From Anadara kagoshimensis (lineage: Eukaryota; Mollusca; Bivalvia; Arcoida; Arcidae): a stretch of DNA of 64,000 bases. Under the pieces are notes generated by a model, which saw nothing but the letters and a program-made list of their open reading frames with translations, did not search any database and was not told the origin of the DNA. Positions 9,122-21,200 of the stretch are shown here, piece by piece (position 1 is the first letter of the stretch; every line of letters starts with the position of its first letter). The position numbers were made by a program, and so were the translations under genes. The stretch spans positions 45,260,310-45,324,309 of the forward strand of contig CM037861.1 of assembly GCA_021292105.1 (NCBI GenBank), given 5' to 3'.

Positions 9122-10318
9122 AATGAACACAATCATTGTATGTATACAAGTAGTTGTAAATACGCTGTGTTTTATAAGGAGACATAAAATGACTGTACTG
9201 GCCAGGAATCATATTAGTGCAAAACGTATATACAAATTGTTGACGTTAATATTTGAAGTGTCAAACATATGATTCCGGACTTGAAGAATTTACTCTTCTA
9301 TGACTAAAAAAATAAAACTATATTCAGCTATATTTTCCGAGTGTTCCATTTTGTATAAAAGAATAAGCCTTACCGGCGGCATTGTCATGTATTTCTACGA
9401 GTGATTATTGCTGAGTTATTGATATTGGTTTGAATGACCTCAACCTACGAAGACTGCATCAATAGGCATATTTTACTGAACATACAATCCACTCTCTTGA
9501 GTATTTATTATATGATGTTCTTGAACACTGTGGTACAGCGTACACGGGATATTAAAGCATAAAGTGAGCAAAACAGCCAGTGTAGACAACACCAGCGTTA
9601 GTCGAAAGTTGATATTTGACTTATCTGTTCATTTTAACATGTGATTGTGTATTGAGTCATCAATAGGACACATAAATGATTCTATTGAAATAGTTAACTG
9701 CATCTGATACACTGTTTAAACATTGAAACAAATTGATAAAGCGCAAGTGCTCACCTGTGATTTTGACGTCGCCGGGAGTTTCTTTCCAATATTTCAAATT
9801 TTACCTGATAATTAAAAATTCTGAAGCGTACAATTCCTCTAGGATGTTCAGAACTACAAGTCCATCAAATTTCAGCTCAATGTATTGAGATATAAAGGAG
9901 CAGGAGACGTTTGAAGATAACACGCGATGCACTGGGAATTGCAAAAAGGTGTACTGGGTATTGGAAATAAAGGAGCACATAGGTGTACTGGGAATTTAGG
10001 CGTCAAATATTTTACCACCTGTGCGATTTTCATGTTTTAATGAATTTATATAGAAATCTATACATCTTTTTCAATGACAAACAAAACAATTAATTATCTA
10101 TTGAAAATCTTCAACTATGTAATGATTAACCATACATTATAGACGAGATGAAGATGAAACATACATAGACCATATTTTAAACACATATTTCCACGATATA
10201 TGTAGATTGAGAGAGATCTAAGTGTTTACTAAACCATTAAAAAGACCCATGTGTAATGTCAAAATATAATCCGTTCTTAAATTGTTAAAGTTTGACATTG
10301 ACATAGCAAATTCAACTA
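9122..10318. other. B1-B2 spacer, no gene seen
   Basis: Non-coding, AT-rich. It is matched closely by the B4-B5 spacer at about 53,515-54,765, including a small internal repeat of GGTGTACTGGGAATT-type words at about 9,925-10,000 (54,375-54,445 in unit 3). Unit 2 lacks it. Confidence 0.5.
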
Positions 10319-10528
10319 GTGAAAGTAAAGAAAAAACTTTGTAGTTTGGAACTGAGCAGGAAAAGATTACACTTTGAGAAATCTTTTAAAATGTTTAACC
10401 TAATGTCATTAGATCGAATCGACCAGCTAAAATATGACTTATTTATATCAAAGGTCCTTCGTCGGAAGGAGGTATCTGGTGTAAAACAGATCCACAAATG
10501 TGACCAGAGTGTTGAAACTGATTTATAA
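10319..10528 (+). other. Small ORF shared with 54,766-54,978
   Basis: A frame of 69 codons (first codon GTG) with KRLHFEKSFK, DQLKYDLFISKVLRRKEVSG and KQIHKCDQSVETDL, ending at a TAA followed at once by AATAAAT. The second copy is 70 codons. The three codon differences I can see after the poly-A stretch (M/I, R/Q, Q/H) all change the amino acid, which speaks against purifying selection. It could be the remnant of a terminal exon or of a transposon. I do not recognise it. Confidence 0.3.
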
Positions 10529-10974
10529 ATAAATAGTTTTAACAATATAACACATTTTTCATTTTTAAAATGTTAAACATAGTCCATAGTGTCATGTGTT
10601 AATTTTGAATTTCTATTTACGAGGGAAAAACCATAAGAAACCAGCTTAATCTTTTTCCCGGATTAGATCCACCTCTTCTTTTTTAATGTAATTCAGTGCC
10701 CTCTAGTGTGATGCACGTATCCGAGTATAAAACATGTATTGAAACAAGGCACAGAAATAATGGCCTTGTCGGACAATCGGAAATGGGTTGGCTGGTTGGT
10801 TGAATGTTGCTTAACGTCGCATCAGCATTTTTCCGGCAGCTATTCGCGACGAGACCTGTTTTTATTAATCTATGAACAAGTTCGTGCATGCATGTGAAGT
10901 GCGAATGTTTTATGGTCTACTTTGTACTAGGGCGCATATATTTATTCTTTATATATTTTACTACAATAAGAAAC

Positions 10975-11260
10975 ATGAGAAAAAATAATTCAACGTTTTC
11001 AGTTTTCCTTATCAACTCGCTTACATGCCGGTGTATCGGTATGGGTATTCACTATTTGGTGACATCAGACATTGTTATAAATCTTCCAAGTGTACACACT
11101 AGTGTTGTGAAAAACACCCTTTCTTCTAAAACACTTGAGCAAAATTGATGGATGCATTTATACTTCCCTGGTAAAAGTTTACGTGTTTAACCTAATTTCT
11201 CAGTTTTAATTTTTTTACTTTGCTTCTGGATTTTGATTTGGACATTGATTAGTATGTGTC
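10975..11260 (+). repeat. Second conserved block, upstream of B2
   Basis: AATTCAACGTTTTCAGTTTTCC, ATGCCGGTGTATCGGTATGG and GTGACATCAGACATTG, then a dispersed-repeat copy (ACTTCCCTGGTAAAAGTTTACGTG). It is the B-beta version of the block at 7,265-7,715; its frame stops early after SSKTLEQN. Confidence 0.6.
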
Positions 11261-11504
11261 CGGAATTTTATATCCAGTACCATAGTTAAATGTTTATCGT
11301 GTGTTTTGATAGAGTTTTGTTTTCTTATTGCGCGGGTTTTGTTGTTAGCGACATTAAATATTATCAATTAAATTAATGTTTAAAGTGTCAAGTTGATTAT
11401 TCTATTTTTCCTGCTGCAAATTTTATATTAAAATTTAGAGAAAGCAATAATAACTTTTTAAATTTATTTCATATTTAAGCGGACAGGTCAATGTTGTTTG
11501 TCGA

Positions 11505-11844
11505 TAACTGCGGTAGCTCCGTTCGTAGAGTGCTCGCTCCGTAAGTGGAAGGTCGTGGGTTTGAACCCCGACCGGGTCTGACCCAAGACTTGAAAGTGGG
11601 TAGTGACTGTTCTTTCGCCAAGCACTCGGCATTACGAAATGAAAGTCACGATTCTTTCGGATGGGACCTAAAATAAACGAGGTCCCTGTGTCACAGTGGG
11701 CTTGGCACCATAAAGAACCCTGCCGTATAATGCCACCAGCGCAACGCACTGGCAAAATTTCTACAGCTTCGCCTATAGCTGGCGACGCCTCGATATAAGT
11801 GAAATATTCTTGACTGGGACGTTAAACACCATTACTCAACTTAA
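11505..11844 (+). mobile_element. tRNA-derived SINE upstream of B2
   Basis: Head ACTGCGGTAGCTCCGTTCGTAGAG, box B GGGTTTGAACCCC, body, then CGATATAAGTGAAATATTCTTGACTGGGACGTTAAACACC. Orthologous to 55,592-55,930. Confidence 0.85.
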
Positions 11845-11950
11845 TCTATATAAGATATGACTGCCGCCGTACAGAGATTTAAATAGGTCACTCGCTATAT
11901 TGATAAAATGTACATGGAAATAGTTTATGTACACAAAGTACATGTGCAAA

Positions 11951-11960
11951 GTCACGTGAC
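11951..11960. promoter_or_regulatory. E-box palindrome GTCACGTGAC upstream of B2
   Basis: A perfect 10-base palindrome around CACGTG about 140 bases upstream of the B2 start. It is conserved at 30,116-30,125 (B3) and 56,052-56,061 (B5). The B-alpha copies have GTCATGTGAC at 8,398-8,407 (B1) and 52,786-52,795 (B4). Confidence 0.4.
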
Positions 11961-12093
11961 ACTTATGTATATTTGTAAAACACAAACTCCACTATGAACT
12001 CCCCTACGTAACGACATTCTATTCGGTGATAAGGTATATTCCCATTTTATGACCTTTGGTAAATACAGAAAGTTTAAACGTTAAAAGAGAAAG

Positions 12094-12669
12094 ATGTCGA
12101 CAAGAGATGATAAAAAGTCTACCGCTTCCGACCCTGAGAGACAGCAATATGTGGTTTCAAGAATTATCATGGCACTGGTAACTGCAATAGTGACATTTTG
12201 TCTGGGGTATTATTTTATACCGTCGCCATCGCCAAGGTTAGAGGCTCCTGTCGATAGACTTGTATATGCACTGAAATGGCAGATTATATCGGCCATATCT
12301 ATATTTATAGGAATACATAAAATTAGTAACACACGTTTTAGCACAGCAGCCATTGATCCTGTATATGGTAACGCCGAGCACATGCTGGAGGTTCCAAAGA
12401 GGTATTTACAGAATACAGTGGAACAGTTTATCATTCATTTTGTGGGTCAACTAGTACTTAGTACATACCTATCTCCAGAATCCATGCAAGTTATTCCACT
12501 TCTAACACTGCTGTTTTTGGCAGCGAGAATATTATTTTTAATTGGCTACCTAAAATCACCGAAACACAGAGCAATGGGATTCGCACTGACACATCTTCCA
12601 ATTTTATTTACATTTGTGTATTGTTTATTTTGTTTAGTTTTCTATGATTTGAAAGTCATCAATATATAA
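12094..12669 (+). CDS. MAPEG-family TMEM79-like membrane protein B2
   Basis: Intronless gene for a 191-aa integral membrane protein. Five hydrophobic helices are visible at about residues 21-43, 58-75, 109-126, 132-152 and 160-184, after a polar N-terminus (MSTRDDKKSTASDPERQQ). The motif RYLQNTVEQF in helix 3, then AARILFLIGY and HRAMGFALTHLP, is typical of the MAPEG fold and closest to TMEM79/mattrin rather than to glutathione-using MAPEG enzymes; MAPEG proteins are trimeric membrane proteins of secretory compartments. The enzymatic activity of TMEM79 is not settled, so I assign none. Nearly identical copies at 30,259, 52,939 and 56,195. It lies tail to tail with C1. A GTCACGTGAC E-box lies about 140 bases upstream. 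Confidence 0.8.
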   Translation: MSTRDDKKSTASDPERQQYVVSRIIMALVTAIVTFCLGYYFIPSPSPRLEAPVDRLVYALKWQIISAISIFIGIHKISNTRFSTAAIDPVYGNAEHMLEVPKRYLQNTVEQFIIHFVGQLVLSTYLSPESMQVIPLLTLLFLAARILFLIGYLKSPKHRAMGFALTHLPILFTFVYCLFCLVFYDLKVINI

Positions 12670-13223
12670 AAATTAACACAATCATTGTACAAGTAGCTGT
12701 ATTTTATAAGGAGACATAAAATGACTGTACTGGCCAGGAATCATATTAGTGCAAAACGTATATACAAATTGTTGACGTTAATATTTGAAGTGTCAAATAT
12801 TTGATTCCAGACTTAATGAAGAAAAACTGTTCTATGAATAAAAAAGTACTCTATTCGGCCAATTTTTTTTTCAAATGTTCCATTTTGTAATTATGTATAA
12901 AAGTGTATAATAGTCGATTAAACAGAGAATAATAAGCCTTACCGGCGGCATTGTTATGTACTTTTATGAGTGATTATTGCTGAGTGATTGATATTGGTTT
13001 GAATGACCTCAACCCGCGGCAAAGAATGTTACCATTGGTTTACAGTAATAGGCGTTATTTAATTGAACATACAATCCACTCTCTTGAGTATTTATTATAT
13101 GATGTTCTTGAATCACACGCAAAGATAATTGACTTCACATAGTTTCATTTTTCTTTCAATCTCAATTTCGATTACACATGGGACAGGTGGAGTCAAACAG
13201 GAGGATCTTGGCCCTAAGAACAC
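12670..13223. other. B2 3' flank, no gene seen
   Basis: Conserved after every B copy (TGACTGTACTGGCCAGGAATCATATTA; CCTTACCGGCGGCATTG) but without an open frame. It probably holds the B 3' UTR. Confidence 0.5.
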
Positions 13224-13330
13224 CATGCCTTACTTCCCTGGTGAAAATTCACTTGTTACACTTAATTTTCCAGTTTCTGCTTTGTTTTAGGACATGGATT
13301 GGTATGTTTGTTTTTGATTCAACTACATTA
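13224..13330 (+). repeat. Dispersed repeat, forward copy
   Basis: CCATGCCTTACTTCCCTGGTG, TTCACTTGTTACACTTAATTTTCCAG and GACATGGATTGGTATGTTTGTTTTTGATT. Orthologous copy at 31,395-31,500. Confidence 0.65.
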
Positions 13331-13477
13331 GAATATGTTTTCCAATATTTAAGACACCATTCTGTTTGGTTAAACAATGCTTTTGTTTGAATACCAAACG
13401 TTGTGACATACGATGACGGGTCAATAAGTGACCAACTTATACCAATTCCGATTATCCAAAAGGTCATGGCTTTAGTC

Positions 13478-13757
13478 TGTCCCGATCCATTAGGCCCATC
13501 AGGCCGGAGTTTATCCCGGTTTCGGTGGCGTTAAGCGACTGAGAGTACAAGACTCTCTCCTGAATGGGACGCCGGTCCATCGCAGGGTTAACCCCCAGCA
13601 TTTTGCTGGTACTCATTTATTTTTCAGCTGAGTGAACTGGAACAACGTGAAATTAAGTGTCTTGCTCAAGGACACAACACATCGCCCGGTCCAGGGATCG
13701 AACCTACGACCTTCGGATCATGAGTCCAACGCCTTAACCACTAGGCCACGCGCTTTC
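13478..13757 (-). mobile_element. Second SINE family, inserted only in unit 1
   Basis: Read on the minus strand it starts with a tRNA-like head (GCGTGGCCTAGTGGTTAAGG; box B GGTTCGATCCC). The body has GTGTCCTTGAGCAAGACACTTAA and CGATGGACCGGCGTCCCATTC. The flanks ATGG(C/T)TTTAGT on both sides look like an 11-base target duplication with one mismatch. Unit 2 (near 31,640) and unit 3 (near 57,310) carry the empty site, so the insertion came after duplication. Confidence 0.85.
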
Positions 13758-15052
13758 ACAATGGTTTTAGTACTTTGTTTCAAATTTTACGCGTATCGAG
13801 TCATTCTTTTATAGGATATTAAATGTGAAATATTGCTATTGATGCAAAACATGCCTTTCATCTAACGTTGAGTGTCGTGCTGTAATATGCTACTTGTGTT
13901 TAAAAGGTAAAACATGCAAAAAATAGAAGGCGTGATAGCCGATGTTTATGAGTCTTCTGCACCATTACAACTTCTTTAGAGGATTAAGCTAGGTCTGAAC
14001 GCCCAATGGTTGCCACCGACGAAGAAATGTGTAACAAATTAAATTTCGTGATCTGATTAAGTCTGAATTCAGATGGAAGAAATAGCGTAGGCATTGGGCA
14101 ATTCAAAAAGCAGCGTATGATCATTTAGGTATGCACAAGCTCACAGCTCGTTGAGTACACAAATCTCTTAGCAATGAGTGAATGGTATTAGTGTGTAGCG
14201 CCTTGTTGAAGTGTTTAAGGTCAAAAGGTGATCTTGTTGCGTCTGGTGACTGTAGATGAGACTTGGGTTCACTATTATGAGTCATAGAAAAACGCTCAAA
14301 GTCGGCACATTCTTATTTTAGTGATTGATGAATGGTAAATATATTAGCGCAATTTAATTTTAGCGTAATCAATTCTAGACCGAACTGTTAGACAATCTAC
14401 CCAAGAGAAGTACAATAACTTGAATGAAATTGCTGAGGTTAACTGTCTTAAGTGTTTTCTCTAACAGGACAATGCAGAGTGCTGTATAGCAAAACGGGTA
14501 TGAGTTAATACCACTTCCTGCCTATTCGCCTGTCCTATCTTCTTTTTCCCAAAATTAAAAAATGATGACGTCGTTTCGATATGACGAAGAAGTCAGTATC
14601 GGATCAATAGAACAAACCTGGTCCTTTTACGGTCTAGGCTGATGTCACTTAAACATCGTTGGTCTAAGTGCATCACATTAGAGGGCAATAACATAAAAAG
14701 GAGGGGTTGATCTCAATCGGAAATAAGTTATTCTGGTACTTATTGACTCGCCCTCGTACTTCGCGATTTGCATTTTTACGCACGTTTACATGCTGGCCGT
14801 TTAATCGTTTCAATTTCTTTTTTTTGTCGAAATATGTCTATTGTCTTATTAACCCATGGATTTTGCAAGCTCAGGATTATCATGACTCTCAAAAGGTTTT
14901 ATGGCCTTCATCACAATATTATTGATAAGGATGTTATTTTTGTATTCAAAATTACACTGGTTATACTTGACGTCCATAGTCCAATATTCCATTCTCAAAT
15001 CAAATTTTGTACGTATCGGATGTATCTTGCTAATCAAGAGGCGCTTACCCTT
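13758..15052. other. B2-C1 intergenic stretch, no gene seen
   Basis: Conserved in unit 3 (57,300-58,600) and shortened in unit 2. There are open stretches at 14,707-15,388 but their translation resembles nothing and runs into the repeat and antisense to the last C1 exon, so I call no gene. Confidence 0.5.
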
Positions 15053-15055
15053 CTG

Positions 15056-15170
15056 GAGCACCCGGCCTCATTGCCCTGGTATACGTTCACATGTTTAACT
15101 TCAAAGTTTTTCTTTGCTTTTTGGGGGATTGTGATTTGGACATGGATTAGTACTGCATGTTTGTTTTGGC
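15056..15170 (+). repeat. Dispersed repeat, forward copy near C1 3' end
   Basis: GGAGCACCCGGCCTCATTGCCCTGG, TACGTTCACATGTTTAACTT, GGGGATTGTGATTTGGACATGG. Unit 3 has the same copy at 58,602-58,713. Confidence 0.7.
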
Positions 15171-15292
15171 TACTTTCTAATGTGTTCTTTGCAGTACTGG
15201 TAATTGCAATATTGAAGAAACAACTTACTGTAGAATTGAATTTGAATGGAATTTACACATTCATTGTAGTTTTATTTAGCATTGTTTACATT

Positions 15293-18200
15293 TTAAATCA
15301 CGAGTGTCTTTGTCATCCGCTCTATGATTTCTTTTGCAAATGGAGTTACCATCATCGGGTTAAAAGGCTCACTGGTCACAAATCTTGATATACACCCAGT
15401 TATGTTCAAGGTCACTACAGGACCTGTGTAGACTACTCCAACAGCGGTAAAGTTGTAAGCGGTTGGATCATACGTCACCTGTAACAAATAAAAACCAATA
15501 CATTATTCCAATTCATAATTTAACTACCATGCTACTTATACTTATACCACCGGTGCCACTCTTTTACTCACCAAAACTCGAATAAAGGAACATCTTCAAA
15601 ACCGGAAACGGAAAGCTAGTAAGTTTATATTTTACCTGTGTTTCTGGTCGCTAGAAGAATTTTCCTTTTTTTAACTAATAAGATATACCAAAAATAAAAT
15701 GAAGTAAAACTAGCTCTACCAAGTACTACAGAATCCAACAACGAAGACACGATTGCAAAGGTATGAACCGATCATAGAAAAACGTAAAGAGCAATCTATT
15801 TGCATATAGAAAAGATCGAAGAATTAGGAGGTGAAGAAAGACAGACCATTATAATTATAACGTGGTTACTATATGTTGTACTAAATTCGTAGTTAAACAG
15901 TTTAGTAACCTTATAGATTATGAAATAATATATTTGAGGATCATTTATTTACCATAGTCACAATGTTTTCTGTAGCCGTGAGCGTAATATTTAGCAGACG
16001 TTGATTCACCTTTATTTTCCTCAATATTTGGTTTTGCTTTTTGGTATGATCCGCTCCACAAACTGAAATATACAAAGCATTGATCATATTTAGAGTACAA
16101 GAGTAGTTAGTTTTCCATTTATTTTAACTATAACAAACTGAAATATGTAAAAGTTTATTAGCTTATTAGAATCTTTCTCATGTGTGTAATTCTGTCGTAT
16201 AAATTCTTTACGGTATCGAAACAAAATAAAACCAATATTACATTAAAATCGAGGAAGAACTAGTACAATATTATGAACACAAATTTAATATCTATTCTTA
16301 GTCAAAAACAAAATCCAATTTTGTCTATACCTTTTGTAAGTGTTTGAGTAGCAGCTGAATTGTCGAGCTTAATACAGGAAGGACATACTTTTTGACATTC
16401 CTTCAGAAGACGATTTTCTTTTAAACTTCTTTTACCCCATCCTCCTCGAAATACATCTACAATAGTTAAAATCAAACACCATAATTATCAAGGCAGAACA
16501 TTAACATAAGTAATTGTATAGAACCTAAAATTAAAACACCATTAATCTTTGGGTTTAACGTTTTGTTGCCGATTTTCGTACTTTTCTTTCGTTGTATGAG
16601 TTACCTTTTTGATAATATATAACCATGAAATAAAGTAAATAACATATTGTGACACATCTATAAAATAGAATACGGAAAACCTAATTGATTTTGGCGTTTG
16701 AACCCAATGAATCTACTTACGTCTTACAAATCCGCCAACAGATCGAACAACATGGTGTACAGCTTTTCCGGCTTCATTTGCAACATGATGAACAGCCTTT
16801 CCAGCATCTGATGCCAGCTTTCCCACTTGGTTTGTTATATGGCCTACAGTCTTTGTGGCTTCCTTGATCGTGTGTTCAGCTGCTTTCTGTACATTTGTAC
16901 CAACATCTTTAATACTATCGAGCGCTTGGTTCGAAATATGGACAGCTCCTTTAGCTAAGTCATCTAACGATTTTGTCAAACCTTTACCAATATCCTCCGC
17001 AAATTTTGCAAGATTTTCTCCAAACTCCACCAATCCTTTTACTGAGTGTTTTATTATGGAATCGGTTTCTTTCAGTAAAACATTACTTACGTCCTTTGCA
17101 ACGTCGGCAAACTGGTTTATAAAGTGTTTTGCTTCATTTCCTAGTATGTTGCATATATCCTTTAGTTTTTCCTCTATAAATTTTACAGTTTCGACTAATA
17201 TAAGCAGCGGCATAAGTAGGAATTGTATTACTTTTTTCACCATCATTTCCTGAATATTTAGGCTGTTGGAAAGAATTGAAATAAAATTATGAAAATCGTT
17301 TACCAATGAAACAGGTAATTCTTACTCTGCAATAAAGATATCGATATAAACAGACAACTGTGCGATGCTACTTACTACGGCTTTATTGTTGTTTATTTGT
17401 TGATTTGTTGTTGAAAAAGTTCTATGAATTGAAATATAAGAAACGAAATTAATTTTCCATTTCTATAACAACAAAGAACAGTACTTATAACTGTTTCTCT
17501 CGGGTCATCTTTATCAGTTATATGCTCCAGGACGGTCAAACAAAGGCGTACAATCACCATTCCAGTCATGAAAGATCCAAACTAATCAACAACTGCATAT
17601 AGGAATACTACAACTAACAAATCATTAAACAAAGTAAAAAAGTGACAATCACGGTTGTATCTAGTCAGTCATGACATACCCTTCGAAGATGGTTTAATAG
17701 GCAACCTTTCACAAGCACAATACCTGAATACAACATCATAAACTAACATACAATAAGAGTAAGTGCAATTTATATTACACACGTGACAGGTGTGGCTAGC
17801 TAAAAAAAGGTGATTACCTTCTCGGTGCACCCGGCCTCACTTCCCTGGTGTAAGTTCACGTGTCTAACCTATTTTGTCAGTTCCAAAATTTTTTACTTTG
17901 CTTCTGGATTGTGATTCGAACATGGATTAGTATGTTTGTTTTTGATTATATGCACGAAATACTCAAACATTGAGATAACACACAAATGCTTTACAAGTCA
18001 CTTAATCCAACATCAATGTTAATGAAAAGCATACCGGACTATGTTCAATCACAATCCAAAAGGCAAAGGAAAGCTTGTACATGCAAAAGTTTATTAAATG
18101 TTAAATTGTTATATGTATAGGCTTTGCGTTTTGTTACATACCTTGATGAGGCACAATGCTCTCTCGAGCAAGCTATACAACTGTCAACTGTTCCATTTAG

Positions 18201-21200
18201 TTTGACCTCGCATATATTATTCAAATCATTAGATTCCCGGGTGGTATCATTTAAAGTAGATATTGCTTCTTTTAAAATTATGGTCTTAACTTGGTTGTTG
18301 ATTTCTAAAATTTAAAATAAAAGCTTACGTTCATTATTTATGGAATATAAATAGAAAACAATTCTGATTCTTTATGTTCATATAAATTTTTAAACAATGG
18401 TTTTAAATAAATGAATTACGAAATTTGTCTTAATATTTTACTTTCATTTGGGTGTTTCAAACAGTTAATGACAACAATTTACCACTATACTTACTATTTA
18501 TTTAGCTTATTTCGGAGAAAGCAAGATCGCAAAATATTTTATATATTTCAATATGACGGGTACAAATCTATGAGTTTTTTACTTATATGAGCCGAGTCGT
18601 TACTAAAATTTCCCGTTTCGGCTCCATCGTTGCTTCATATATCATTTTATGCGACAATATATAACCTGGGTTGGTGTTTACAATGATAAAAAAATGTACG
18701 AAAATTTGACGGGATTCTTTATGTCACGTTGTCATGACGAAGGAGTTGGCTATTTACGTAGGTTGGTGCAGCTCAAGAACGAATTAATTTTGCGTAACTG
18801 GGATGACCAAAATTTATTTAAGAAAGTAATAAAGTGAACTACCTTTCTGCATTTTCAAACTTTGAAAAACCTTGACGTAAATTCAAACATTTAAACTTAA
18901 CCCGACCTTTGAGCTATCCTTCATTGTACCCCTTGCGAACCTATGTAAATAATAAATTCTTCCGTCATCATGACGTCACATGAAAGACTGCCATTTTGTC
19001 CATAGTAAATTATAGTAAACACCCATCTAACATACGTTTTGGTGTATTAAAGGAGTTATAATGCATGAATTAGATTAAAATTAAGATTTTTAGTAACGAC
19101 TCGGTTCATGTAAGTAAATTATTAATTGATTTTAACCTTGTCATTAAAATCTTTGAAATATTAGCGTTGTTCCTGTCTCTGCAGCAGACTAAACAGATAG
19201 CAACTAGAACTGTATCTTGAGAGTCAAAAACCCCCGCCCCAACAACTTGAAGGGGTTGTTTGTTTACCGCGATCTTGGCCTTTCAGGTACATGTATAACA
19301 TTGGTTCAAGGTAATTACACACCTTAGTTTTATGACAGGCGTCCAAAGCAGTTATGAGATATGACAGACAGACAGACAGATAGACGGAACAAAGTATTTT
19401 ATCTTTGTTTGTTCATATAGTTATGGTAAATGGAAGAAATGTTTGTAGACAAATTTTAGTATAAAACAAGTTCTAGTAAACTTTCAATATTTAGATTTTG
19501 GTTAACAGATCCAAAAATCTATATACAGAGATATCCACATTTGTGAAATTTTGAATTATGTATTGATTGTAAAATTGCATTTATCGTGAAACTGATATTA
19601 TTATTCCCAATTAAAACGGAAATGATATGATTTAATTGACCCTTGTATATACATTTGCTCGGGTTCGATTACCTAACGTTTTGGCAACTATAACGACTCT
19701 TGTTTGGAATTTACAAGTTCATAAATAATTGTGTTGACTGTTAGACCTGGTCATTAGGAAGCGTTCATTTACTTACGCCCAACAACCGTCTTTGGTACAG
19801 GTATTTGAGATGATCTTTTTGTATCAAACCCACTGAAAATAAATAAATAATCATACCAAAAGACAAACTTATATCGATTATAAAACACTAAAACACAATG
19901 TCCGTATATATTGTTAGCAGGACGTTTAATTGTTCAAATACACCGTTCTTTATACAAAAATAATATAAAGGACAATCCCGAAATCGCAATCACAAAAAAA
20001 AGCAAAATCTGAAAACCTTTTTTTCGAAAAACGCGAAAATAAATGTATTCCTATTTCTTAAATCTGTTCAGAATTTTTACGTAAATAAGCCATTGGATTG
20101 TATACTGTGGCAGGTTAAAAAATCAGTGACAAAATTCGATTAAAAATAATTAAAAAAATGCTCACCTCACAGAAGCATGTAGCAGCATGGTGGAAAATAC
20201 CATTACCATTGCTGTATAAAACACCTTTCAAAATATGATGTCATTAATTAGTTGTGATAATCATAATTTTGCTTTTGAATAGTTTAATGATAAAATAATC
20301 ACGGAAACAAACTCTATATTGTAGTAATAAGATGTATAAGAATGAAGTGATATTGGTAATTATGTATAAGTTGTTTAATTGTCCAAAACTACCCAAAGTT
20401 TGTCCTTTGGGTAGCTTTTCAACATCTTCAAAATAATTCTGGTTTCATAATTTTGGTCCAAGCACTACTGATGAGGAATTGTATTCCGAAACGGCCGTCT
20501 GGTGCTGTAAAATTAAAACTGGTATAATATGTAATTAATACTGGGTCCAATCGCCGCACTTAGGTAATTTTAGAAATAGTTTATAAAATTAAACTAAAAC
20601 AACCCCAAAGTGCTCTTGGGCCATATTTAAACCAAACATAGGAAACCATGTCCAAATCACAGTTCCAGTAAAGTAAAGACTTTGAGGATTGGCAAATTAA
20701 GTTTAACAACTTTTAAGCTAACTACACCAACTACGTGTGAATTGAGAATGATGGAACTATAAGATGTCAAATATATCCAGCATAGTTTTGGTTACAGTTA
20801 AATCATACTTTCTGACGATCATACAACGTTTTGAGGACGTGATAGGCCTAGGCTCGCAATATCCCCGCGCTGCTATAAGATGCATTCCAATTTTAAAGGA
20901 ATGTAGCTTTTACGTTTAAATGTGAACATTCCAGCCATTTTAAAGACTATGAATGATTACAAACTTTTTAGCAAAACTTTGATATATGATATAGATTTAT
21001 CATTACATATTGCTGATTTTAATCGTGTCTCGAAAGTCTTTTAAGGAATTGTTAATGTTTTATATGTTAAGCAGACGTTATATGTGTTTGTTTCATCTAT
21101 CCCCAAAATAACCGCCTCAATACAAGTTAAGTACTCTTAACAGAGCATAAAACACCAATATTTCGCTTCGTTACTCAAATATTAATTGACAAAGGAATTA

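Noticed and set aside
14768..15388. 206-codon frame on the plus strand
   Set aside because: It runs through a dispersed repeat and then antisense over the last C1 exon; the unit 2 and 3 counterparts are interrupted.
16855..17253. Plus-strand frames over the C1, C2 and C3 11-mer exons (16,855; 33,928; 60,424)
   Set aside because: Antisense shadows of supported minus-strand exons, same reason as above.
20166..20211. Alternative acceptor ATACAG|CAATGG for the C1 signal-peptide exon
   Set aside because: It would give MALTQW and a stop. The acceptor TGAAAG|GTGTTT keeps the frame and yields a typical signal peptide; C3 has the better acceptor TTAACAG|GTGTTT at the same place.
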